From NCBI GenBank assembly GCA_020726505.1, contig JAHLEZ010000014.1, forward strand, positions 1,922,001 through 1,986,000: a stretch of 64,000 nucleotides of DNA, read 5' to 3'. The position numbers and the translations under genes are program-made. This document shows positions 49,383 to 59,218 of the stretch, piece by piece. Position 1 is the first letter of the stretch; each line of letters begins with the position of its first letter. Source of the stretch: Leptodontidium sp. MPI-SDFR-AT-0119. Lineage: Eukaryota > Ascomycota > Leotiomycetes > Helotiales > Leptodontidiaceae. The notes under the pieces were generated by a model that searched no databases, had not been told where the DNA came from, and worked only from the letters and a program-made list of their open reading frames with translations.

Positions 49383-49588
49383 AAGGTTTTGGGTTCGGTA
49401 TATTGGGAATTTGGATCAGGGAGCAAATGGGCATCATATTGATCATACCTTAAGGTTCATCATGGAGCAATTTGTTGTTGGATTTGTATATCATGGGTCT
49501 AGATTTGGGTATTTGCCCGGTTCAAGAATCTCCCAAAACAGGCTGGCATTAATGGCCTAGTTGTTAATGTATGCTTCTATTTCCGGCA

Positions 49589-50909
49589 TCACATTTTAAC
49601 AAATCCACATGCAACCGGCGGACAAGCCCTCGAAGAGTCTGCAGCCTCTCTTGCCAGTAGCAGCGCCTCGTACGCAAACTTAGTAGACAAGCCTGCTGTT
49701 ACGGAAGAGATGATACCGAACACGAGAGTTAATCCAACGATGAGAACGGCAAACCAGAATGTATACCATTGTAGGACGTTCCGTCGATCATTAAAGAGTT
49801 GGGTCATCGACGGAGGTGGTTGACAGAATTCGGCATAGAGATTTGAAAGTCTGTCTCTCCCTAGAAGTCACCAGTCAGTAAAAAGAATATCTGTTACGCC
49901 ATCACGTCTTATTGACCAGAGCGAGATCGATAGGGAGATTTCTTCTGGGAGACGAACAGAAGTGAAAGTCGGAAAGGTAGAGTGGTCCCGGATATCCAAC
50001 CGGACCTTCCATTCCAAACGACTGTTTCTTCAGCCTCTTCCTGAAGAACTTCTGAGTCTTCGGATCCGAGCTCGGGAACAGCAGATTCATCGTCTTGATA
50101 TACTCATCTATAGCCTCATTAGGAATCATCTCTACTTTACTGTATGTATGAAGTCAGCGAATGAACTAAACTGGCACGTGCAAGCTACTGTAGTGGAAGT
50201 CATCTCGTTTGGTCTTGCTCTTACCTTTTCCTCAACCCATACACATAATGCTTCATCCGAAAGATCTTCAACGTACGATTCTCTCTATTCAGATCCAAGT
50301 GTTCGCTGAGGCTCGACGTCCATTCGATATCTATACCACTGTATCGTCGTACTTTGACGACAGTGAAGTTATCCGGGAGGACGAAATCGAACATCTTCTC
50401 GTTGAGTGGAGAAAGCAGCTTTGGTTTACGGAATTGCTTGCTCATGAACTCCTGCAGCGATGTCGTATCGTCCCATGCGATGAACTTCTTGGTCGCGACA
50501 TATCCGTCTCGAATGGACAATACGAGCCAGAGTCGTACGGCCAGCTCGATTTTGCGGTTCAGTTGGTCGATGCTGTTGACGAGGCTGGGAAGTGAGGGCT
50601 TTTCCACAATACTTCTCTCAAAGCTGGACGGTGGCACGCAGAGCCGTCCGTCGATATCTCTGTGATCTGCTCGACAATGATTCGGATGTGCTCATCTGTT
50701 AGAGGCTACAGGTTCTCGAGTTGTTCTCCCTGTGCTAGGGCGAACCAGATCTTGTTGTAGTAACCTTGATAAGACGCAAAGCTTTCGAGTTGAACATCCT
50801 CCTCCGGAATGTTCAAGAATACCGAGAGAACTGCCCGCACGGTAGTGGAACTTGGCTTGTTGAACTTGCGTCGTTTTCGTATCGACGTTGCTATCTGGTT
50901 GTCCACCAT
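49589..50909 (-). pseudogene. degenerate gene, copy A of an unrecognised fungal family
   Basis: Minus-strand gene with conserved-looking segments in order. An N-terminal 67-codon frame starts at 50909. It is followed, in the same frame but after a TAG at 50708-50706, by PLTDEHIRIIVEQITEIS. A frame change near 50640-50650 leads into FERSIVEKPSLPSLVNSIDQ and the LQEFMSKQF...VVKVRRYSGIDIEWTSSLSEHLDL core. A good intron (50224-50140) is followed by VEMIPNEAIDEYIKTMNLLFP. A final segment (to 49589) has one transmembrane helix (WYTFWFAVLIVGLTLVFGII). The stop and frameshift argue that it is not functional, unless they are sequencing errors. The core is clearly related to the gene at 54492-55474. 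Function unknown. Confidence 0.6.
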
Positions 50910-51204
50910 GACTTGAGGATTTGGTCGATCTACGGCGCTAGCCTTCGTTTCGTGCTTATTAATATCTTATTCTAAAATTTCCAACTATCTCTATCTATGT
51001 GCAAAGTTTCCTACGCCGTTAAAGATCGAACAGGCTTGCGCTTTTATCCAAGAGGCAGTCGCTGGTGGCTTGAAGCCACCATGTCTCACAGTTCAGTCTG
51101 GGCTGATAGCAGAGCGCCTAACCTCTTCGCAAGGCTTTCTCGGAAATTTTGTCTCCTTTATTTCCCCCATAAGATCATTTACATTTTCTTTCCTTTCACT
51201 CACT

Positions 51205-53515
51205 ATGGCGGCTGTTCGACAGGAGGGAACAATATCCCCGGAGGTTTCGGGAACGACAAAGACGGCCAGTTTTGTCACATCACCACCTGATGCGATTGCA
51301 CAGGATGTGCCACATGATCGAGACCACTCACTTGACAAGCTTCTTGCTTACTGCAGGCGGAATTGGGGCAGGGTTCGAAAGGTTGGCCAGAAGAAAAGCG
51401 ATACACCACCCACAGAATCAACTTCACAGTAAACTCCAGGTCCCGATGCGATCCCCAAAGGAGTTGCCTTGGAAACAAACCGGCAGACGATAACACAAGA
51501 ACATTCAGATGAACCCACAGTAGATTCTAATCGGTATTTGAATAGTCAGAGCTCAGGGCTTGGCAGTGGCAGTCGTCCAAATGTGGAACCGGAAATCGAT
51601 ATACTGCCAGAGAACACAAACGCAGTGTCTGGCAGTCGTATTTTGCGAACAGAGTCTTTGCTTCTGGCAAATCAGCTACAAATACCCGAGGTGCCAAAAG
51701 GAATGAAGCATGAACAGCTGGCATCAATCTCGGAAACAATAGACTCCTCAGTCGCGAATTCAGGCCCTGTGTCCCACGATGCGATATCAAATGCCTTAGT
51801 TACAGATTCTAGCCACCAAGACTTACCTCCGGAAACAACGATCCAAGACCCATTAGATGGTCCAGAGTTGTCATCGCCAACTTTAGATGTCACGTTCGAG
51901 CCACTCTCCGGTTCTGCCACTGGAGTTGAAGTCAAATCGAAATGGAAAAGACTCCCCCCATTCAGATTCTTTGGTGACAGCATGTTCCTGGCTACTGGTC
52001 TTTCCCCGGATGAAGACTATCGCAGACAATGGCACGATACATGGGAGTCGACACTGAGGGACAAAATCGAAACCCTGAGTATCGATTATGTCGATATTTT
52101 TGACTTCAATCTGAGAATGGTCGGTTCAAAGGCAAAGGTGGAAAGTATGAAGCCAACAATATTGGCAATATGTAGTGATTCCGTGACGCAAAAATTGAAG
52201 ACCGGACTCTCGGAGATTCTCGAAGACATTACACCCAAAGATATCAGCTTCCAAGTCATTGGGAGGGACATTACTCTGGCTTCTCCTGGCGTCCTGAGAA
52301 GCAGGGCACTGGATAGCAAAATATCTCTTGATGTCGAATTTTGGAGAGATTTACTTGATGCAATGAATGCTTACCAAGCCCAAGTATTGAAAGGAAAGTC
52401 GACTTGCTATACCTCCACGGTTGGAGGTTTCATATATATGGGCACAGATTTGTTCGCCCTCACCACAGCACATTCAATGTTCAACGATGGCAAGAAGACG
52501 TCTGCTGAGGTAAGGAGAGAGGATACAATGGTTGCCCTTCCTTACCGTGGACGCCTGGAATCATACAGCTGGTGCCAGGATAGGATATGGACAGACCAAA
52601 AACATCAAGATAGATTGTTCAAAGCCACTAATGTACCGATGGACTGGGCATTGATATCAATACCCCCAAGTATTGACCCGGATTTCACATCGCCATTAGA
52701 CCTATTCCAGTCCACATCAGAAATCCAACGGCATATTCAAAGACCAATCACCACATCCTTCAAATCAATCCAGAAGCTGACGGATGTTGGCGATGTTATC
52801 ATCTACGGAGGCTTCAGTGGAACGCAAAGTGGAGTCTTGAGCAAGACGTCTTGCATTTTCATGATTGGCAAAGTCCCTTTCACCGCTTACTCTGTCGCGC
52901 TCGATCGTTGCCTGGGTATTTATCCCTTCAGTTCCACGTGAAGGATTTCACTGACTATCGTAACAAGTGGATGGCGACTCTGGATCTTGGGTTGTGAGTC
53001 AATCTGATCATAAGCTATGCGGTTATATCTTTGCAAGAGTGGTGGGGTTTCAATGGGCATATATGCTGCCAATCAGCCCCATAATTGACGACATAACGAG
53101 GGTGGCACCGCGGGAGAGTGATGAACCACCGCCTAGTGTCACTTTGATTAGTGTGACTGCAATCGAGCATGCAATGGCCAATGGACCACCGCAGAAGCTT
53201 GATGATGAAGAGAAGAATCAGCTGGCACATATCTCTACGCAAACTGGGTTGCAGTCAGAAGCCTCAGCTGCCATCCGGGGTACTACAGAAAAGCAAACAG
53301 AAGCTCTAAACGCACCACTAGTAGCTTCTACAACATCAAATCTACTAGGAGTGCATACTGTAGACATTTCCCCCGATATCTCTCCTGAAACCCTTGCAAC
53401 CGCACCTCGGTCTACGATCGTCACCTCGACGACTGGGAACTCGTCTCATACATCACAGGACAACGACACGAGGTCTCCACCGCTCTCTCGTCCAGTCGAT
53501 TCATCAGAAGATTGA
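51205..53515 (+). CDS. trypsin-fold serine protease-like protein (fungal, intracellular type)
   Basis: Starts at ATG 51205. The frame contains a TAA at 51430-51432, which is avoided if a 117-nt intron (51429-51545, GTAAAC...AATAG with a TTCTAAT branch point) is removed. If not spliced, it is an interrupted gene. A second intron (52916-52967) has a CACTGAC branch point and restores phase. Residues 1-230 are disordered and Ser/Glu-rich. A C-terminal domain shows the chymotrypsin-fold triad: His423 in LTTAHSMF, Asp480 in PMDWALI and Ser575 in VDGDSGSWVV (numbering without the possible intron), with trypsin-like spacing. GFQWAYMLP after the Ser fits the C-terminal barrel strand. No signal peptide is present, so an intracellular protease or degenerate protease-like domain is likely. 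The stop at 53513 is followed, in the same frame, by the two-TM protein below. Confidence 0.72.
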
Positions 53516-53542
53516 GACCAATCCCAAAACACAACGCTTGCG

Positions 53543-54253
53543 ATGACACGCGGTAGAGTAGCTCAAAGACCTCGCCACATTATTACATCAGAAAGTACAA
53601 TTGATGAGGGCTCCGTGCCGCCTTTGGGGCCTTTGGACATATCTTCAGATCTCGACCATGATCTCGACCAGGCAACCACACCAGCTGACCCTAGACGGCA
53701 CGCTCGCTGGGAAACTAGAACATGGATGGTCCTCATCAAATTGTCTACCAAGCTTAAAGAGAAGTTTCCGCGCATTCATCGACATCTTCGGATTCACACG
53801 GAAACCTATCTCATTATACTGAGGTATCTTGCCAGCCTTGTTATGATAGCGGCCATGGGAACTTATGGTTGGCTAATATACTACTGCATTACCACATCCC
53901 TCCCGATATACCTCAAAGTTCTAGGCATCGGAGCAGGTTTCGTCGCACTCGTTCTCGTGTGGATGATCCAGGATCAGATTTTGCGTTTCGAACACACGTA
54001 CTCGCTGGAACATCGGTTCTTGGGCCGAGATAGTGACTTGTCCCTCGAAACTAGGGCTGATGATCTCACTAGGGCTAATGACCTCGCCGCCATGTTGAGA
54101 GATGCCAGCAACTTCCTAGAACGGCGGTCAATATACCGTATATGGCTTTTTGGGAACGTTATTTGGAAGTTTTTACGGGTTCGACGTGGATTACGAGTAC
54201 CTAGACGAGATGACTCTTCTGAACTGGATGAAATGTCTGTTCATCAGGTTTAA
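53543..54253 (+). CDS. two-transmembrane protein, possibly C-terminal part of the protease gene
   Basis: An intronless frame of 236 residues beginning 27 nt after the protease stop and in the same reading frame, so only one TGA and nine codons separate them. Residues about 85-113 (YLIILRYLASLVMIAAMGTYGWLIYY) and 118-145 (IYLKVLGIGAGFVALVLVWMI) are two hydrophobic helices. The N-terminal 80 residues are hydrophilic, and the C-terminal 85 are charged and helical (DDLTRANDLAAMLRDASNFLERR). No family was recognised. Fungal genes are rarely this close on one strand. Either this is the membrane-anchoring tail of a longer protein split by a stop mutation, a readthrough product, or a separate gene with a very short leader. 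Confidence 0.55.
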   Translation: MTRGRVAQRPRHIITSESTIDEGSVPPLGPLDISSDLDHDLDQATTPADPRRHARWETRTWMVLIKLSTKLKEKFPRIHRHLRIHTETYLIILRYLASLVMIAAMGTYGWLIYYCITTSLPIYLKVLGIGAGFVALVLVWMIQDQILRFEHTYSLEHRFLGRDSDLSLETRADDLTRANDLAAMLRDASNFLERRSIYRIWLFGNVIWKFLRVRRGLRVPRRDDSSELDEMSVHQV

Positions 54254-54491
54254 TTGATGCTGAACCACTTTCAAGTACCAGGAATGTATACTAAAGAAAA
54301 TAATTCAAGTTCCGACGGAATTTTGCTCCATGGCGTCTCTTTTTTCGTTTCAGCCCACATGTTAATATCAGCGCAAAAGTGCACCCATCCACGATAGCCC
54401 ATGAGAGACCGAGCGAATTTCCCCACAAAATTTCACTAGTATTCATTTTGTGAGGTGTTATACAACAACTATTTTCACAATATCAAGAGCT

Positions 54492-55474
54492 TTACTCCAC
54501 GACTGTTGGGAGAAGAGCATGCCGCTCGAGCAACAATGGCTGATACGAACCTTCCAGCCGCGAGTCGAGAAGCGTTGAGCTGACATCTTCTGTTTCTGAT
54601 GCATTTGATACCTCTAATCTATAATTAAAGTCATCCTCGCTACGCCGTGATAGGGCAAGCGTGCTCCCACTACAGCGATATAGCAGTAAGCTCATATCGA
54701 CTGGTGGCGAGAGCTCAGCCTGACCTCTACCTAGAAGAAGTCCCTTAAATCCATTCAGCTGTCTACGATCCCTCCACAATTGCGCTAAAGTAGCGGGCTG
54801 CTGCGATATAATGAACTCGTTCAAGTCCGCAAGCCTCTCTCGGTAATAGAAGAAATCCCTATGACTGAACTCATCCGGCGTGGGCGGGAAAGGCAATTTA
54901 GCACCTCAAAGAGCCAAGAGTCTTTCCTCAAGGAATTTCTGTGTTTGGGTATCTTCATCTGGGAAGAGGATACGCATCGACTTTTCGTATTCTTCTGCTA
55001 AGTTCTTGAGTAGAATTGGTACCTCACTATTGTGATTGTCAGCCTTGGCTTGGCCCGAATAGGATGGCAGGGTGGTTTTTCTTCTAACCTGTAACTCAGC
55101 AGTGAGATGTAATTCCTCTGTACGAAGATCCGCAATACACACACGCGTCTATCGAACGATAGATGCTCGCGAAGATCATCCGTCCACTGCACTTCGATCT
55201 TGAAGTCCCGGCGTAGGTTCACAACTCGAAAACGGTTTGCGGGGATCGGATCATTGGAGATGTTCTCGTCGTGCTGTGTGGGCTTTTGGAATTGGTCCTC
55301 GATGAATTCTTGGAGAGTTGTGGGTTCGTTCCAGAAAGTGGCGCGGCTAGATGGAATGATTATTCTACCTCCAAATAGCATGTGAGAATCGATGCCCGCC
55401 ACATCGTTGTCGTTGTTGGAGACACCAGGAAAGGATGGAAACGTGAGGTGCAAGTTGGTAGATGTGGTCTCCAT
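54492..55474 (-). pseudogene. degenerate or truncated gene, copy B of the same family as copy A
   Basis: Minus-strand gene with exons 55474-55089 and 55026 onward (62-nt intron), starting METTSTN. The core TTLQEFIEDQFQKP...RVVNLRRDFKIEVQWTDDLREHLSFD aligns by eye with copy A (49589-50909), as does RILFPDEDTQTQKFLEERL after the intron. A TGA at 54908-54906 (codon 169) ends the frame, yet the same frame continues for 138 codons with FFYYRERLADLNEFIISQQPATLAQLWRDRR, a segment matching the equivalent part of copy A. Translation either stops at 168 residues or the gene is dead. Unlike copy A, no transmembrane helix follows. Function unknown. Confidence 0.55.
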
Positions 55475-57910
55475 GATGAGTTGTCTCGAGGTGCTATAGA
55501 TATTCTATTCTTAATATCTCGAATGAGTATATTCTACTTCTCGATGAAAGAATAGGATCGCTGACGATGATGTGGTGTTTTGATGTGCCAGCCTCGCGTA
55601 ACAACGGGTGGTTTTTCGAACGCCGGTATTGATATCAGGCTGTGATGTTCACGAAAGAATTCCGCCCAGTTGTCTTTAATTTGTTAGTAGCAACTCATAG
55701 TTTACAGTATAGACCCCTGGATATTGATAATGGGGAAATGGGGTTGTCTTTCGATTTGCGGCTGAGAGTGAGGTTGCAAGTCGTGTACGCGCTAGGCAAT
55801 GCAAGGCAAGGCCAAAAAGCCACCCTCGAGGCTCTGACTTCCTATTGGACATTCGCGGGATTAAGCCTCCACGTTGAAAAGTTGACGCTTAGCTGAGGTG
55901 GACTTAGACTTCTCCAAACTGCATTTGCATATCAGCTAAAATCATAATTACACCTTGACAGGACAACAACTTCTCAGTTCGTGAACCAATTCGTGCAGTT
56001 CCTATCCACACGCATAATCTCAAAAAGAAGATTCCTACGTCTCATAATCGCCGCTCTCTTCAGCATCACCGTATACTTTCAATTCGGTAGATCTCTTAGC
56101 GATGTATCTTGGTGGACGACAAAGCCAGAGACCTAGCAGGACAAATATGCCATCAACAAACTACCTCATTCCAGCCGTATAAGCTTCACGAAGCAGAGAA
56201 ATTTCCACTTACCCAGGTTTCTTTAATAACCTGCTCATATTTGCACATCGCTGTTGTTGAATTCTGACAGTCCTGCAACTCTCTTCCCCCGAGTCAAAGA
56301 TCCGTGTCCTGGCTATTCTATCCCCAAGTAAGCGAGAACTGGCAAACCACCCTACCTGCCTTGAACCAGCACTGTACAGTCAGTACAGTACATATCAAAA
56401 AGAAAAAATATTCATCTCTCGACATGCTGTTTGTCAAGGCCTAGGCCCCTCGACACCCACGCTTTGGAAAGCCGTTCTTTGAAGAAGCTCCTCTGTACCT
56501 GCTTCAAGGGGGTTTCTTTCCGGTACTTCAAGAGAGGCATATGAAGGCATATAATATTATGGAAATTTTCGTAAGGCTTTCAATTGCGTGGCCTGATCGC
56601 TCACTCACTCACTTCCCCGACTTCCGACTCCTCTCAACCACCGACGATGCCGATGACGATGCCGATGCGAGAGACATCTGCATGAAAATTAGAAGAGAGA
56701 AAAAGACTACCTTCCCCAACCCCTCACTCACACAATCCCCACCAGCCAGCTTCACGAGTCATTGATCTCATTCACTCTCCATCTAAATAAATCAAAAATA
56801 TGGATCTTCTCCAGGCCCTCCAGCCCTCCAGATTTTCGCACATAGATTTCCAAGGAAGAAAGAGAGAAAAAACGGATTACGCAGTCCCGGTCTTCGCTTT
56901 GACATAATCCGGGGCATATACACACAAGGGCGCGTCCAGCCACGCCAGGACACGAACTAACGAACGAACCCCTCTCTTGACTTTAAGTTCATTCATTTAT
57001 TTCTCGGCTGTGGAAGCCGAGAATGGAATGGAATGGAAGAATGGAATGTTCCGTACCCTCCGTAACATCCATCCATGCATGGGTTTTAGAGTTTTGCGGG
57101 GGTTCAGATCGGAAGGAAGGGTTCTGGGGTTTTGAATCGAATCCTTTTTTTTTTTTTGGACAGGATGGGGGGCTTGAACAGGGTTATGGGTTGGAGGCGT
57201 AATTAGAATGGAATGGAAAATGGAAATGGAAGAAAGAGAAGGGAGGGGGGGAGGGGCGATTGCGTGCTGGTTAGGTGCCGTGAGCCTATCTGGCTGCAGT
57301 GTGATAGATAGCTATGATAGGCGAAGCTACGGATTTGTGTTGAAGTGTTGTAACGTAAAAGAGGTGGGGAGATGATGTGGAGTGAGGTGATAAAGCATGA
57401 AGGGAAGCGATGTTACTTACTGTGTGTATTTGCTTTTTTTGACAATCGTATCGTTGGGATGTGGCGGTGGGGGAAGTAGAAGGGGAGTGGGAAAAAGAAG
57501 ATAGAATAGAGAGAAGGTTTTTTTTTTCGGTGTGTTAGCGTGGAGAAGAAGGAAAAGGTAAAAAGGGAGATGGGTAGATGAGTATTAATATTGGGATCGA
57601 TTCTGAAGTTATTAGCTACAGGTAAGCTCCGGATTGGAAATGTCTACTGAGCTTCTTTCTAGTGATTCTAGTGTCTGTATGTGTACAAATCGAGAAGGAA
57701 AGAAAAGAAAGATCGGTAGGTAATCTACAGTATCCATACAAATCCCCTTGTCCCGTAATTCCCGCTCTTCAAACCTTCCGGCCCGGTACCTATCCTCATA
57801 AAGCCGTAAGAAAATACCGCAACCAATTCCAACCCAGGGGAATAATACAAGGTTTTGTACTGGATGTAACTGTACCTCTTTTCTACATTCGTATCCATAT
57901 CCTCAAACTC
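55475..57910. other. 2.4-kb region with no confident gene
   Basis: It contains an 84-codon open frame (55642-55896) without a recognised product, and an open stretch at about 55960-56136 (plus) encoding a basic plus hydrophobic segment without a start codon. Other features are GGAAT-type simple repeats (57018-57046, 57206-57230), a T-run (57146-57157) and several GTACTGTAC-type palindromic words near 56370. The right end overlaps the 3' side of the rhodopsin-domain gene. Confidence 0.4.
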
Positions 57911-59218
57911 TCAATCCCGATGATCTCTAATCTCCCTATCCTTCACATCATCCTCAACCGTAATCTGCCACGTCTGCGCAACGCGGATCTCCTGCAATTT
58001 AGCCCTCGCAGGCTCCTCAATCACCGGACTCGTCCTCCCTCCCCTCCCTATCTCAGCACTCCCCTTCCCCCTCGACGTCGACGACGGATAAACTTCCATA
58101 GCAATAACGCCCGTGCTCTCCTTCCCCTCGGAGATCAAATCCTCATCACTACCCCAACGACTCGGTCTGCGTCCGCCCCCCGCCGTGGGCGTCTTGGTTA
58201 GTACGTTCCGGTTCTCGTAGGTCGAGGGCTGGACTTTGTATTTTGATTTCTTGTAGCCTCGGTCTTGCAGTAGGGAGACGAGCACGAGTGCGTTGGAGGT
58301 GAATGTTGCGAGGAGGATGTCGAAGGAGGCGACGAGGGAGCGGAAGGGTTGTTGGCCCCTGTATTCGATTACGCGGGGGAGTTGGTAGAGTGTTAGTGCT
58401 ATACTGAGCATTGGGAGACCGAGGCGGAGCATAATGGAGATTTTCCTGCAGTGGGTGTTAACTTTTTTTTCTCTCTCTTTGTTTTCGTTTTTGGGGGGGG
58501 TTACGTACTGGGCTCGTGGGAGGCGTGACTTGAGGATCATGGGGATGGGGAAGATGATTATGGCGAGGTTGGTGACGATGTTGAGGACTCCGGTTGTGAT
58601 GAGGTGGGCGTAGCCTTGACGGCATTGTGGCCCTGGATCTGGTGTAACTTGCCAGTAGTGAGAGAAAGGTTGACAGGCACCGAGGTCACTAATGACCGTT
58701 GCGATGAACGTCGCACCGAGGAAGATATGGAGGTAACGCAGCATGCGCTGGTGAGACCGTTGCCAGACGGCCTCGGTGAGCGTACGTAGAAACATGCTGG
58801 TGCTGTACTTGATTGCCCACAAACTAGATTTTCTCATCAATAATTTTCCCGGATCAGGTGGTTTGGTTCGAACTTACTATGCGGCATAGAATATCCTGGA
58901 GATCAGTACCAGTTGACTTCCGATCTCCCTGTCGTGGATACTCTTTGCTGATAATCCATCTGTCTTTGTGTTGTTGGTTCCATACACAAGTACTACGTGA
59001 GTGAAAGCCATTCGAATGAGCAGTGGCACGATGGCCATAAGCATGATTCCATCTTCAAAGAAGACCTTCTCGGTCCGTACATATCGACCACAGAAACGGA
59101 GAAAGATAACTGCCAAAGCATAGGCTGTACACCACCACGAAACCAGCAGCGTCGGTTTGGCATCTCGAAATGTCTGTATATCTGGGGCTTCAGTTACGAA
59201 GCGGCGGAGGATGTCCAT
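57911..59218 (-). CDS. fungal rhodopsin-domain (seven-TM) integral membrane protein
   Basis: Three exons on the minus strand (59218-58878, 58823-58509, 58445-57911) total 1191 nt for 396 residues; introns of 54 and 63 nt keep phase. Seven hydrophobic helices are visible, beginning VSWWCTAYALAVIFLRFCGRYV and ending SFDILLATFTSNALVLVSLLQDRG. The second exon starts with the family motif YLWAIKYSTSMFLRTL, then CQPFSHYW, and YAHLITTGVLNIVTNLAIIIFPIPMI, as in fungal integral membrane proteins related to PTH11-type receptors. The CFEM domain of true PTH11 proteins is absent. The C-terminal 110 residues form a hydrophilic, charged tail. A sensor or receptor role is inferred only from the family. The gene switches to a G-rich coding strand below about 58230. 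Confidence 0.86.

Noticed and set aside
52916..52968. Stop at 52939-52941 in the protease frame
   Set aside because: Not a lesion: it lies inside a well-formed intron (GTATTT donor, CACTGAC branch point, AAG acceptor) whose removal restores VDGDSGSWVV.
57662..58201. 179-codon plus-strand ORF overlapping the rhodopsin-domain gene 3' end
   Set aside because: Antisense shadow; Arg/Pro-rich with no domain, while the minus strand has a coherent seven-TM protein in phase across two introns.
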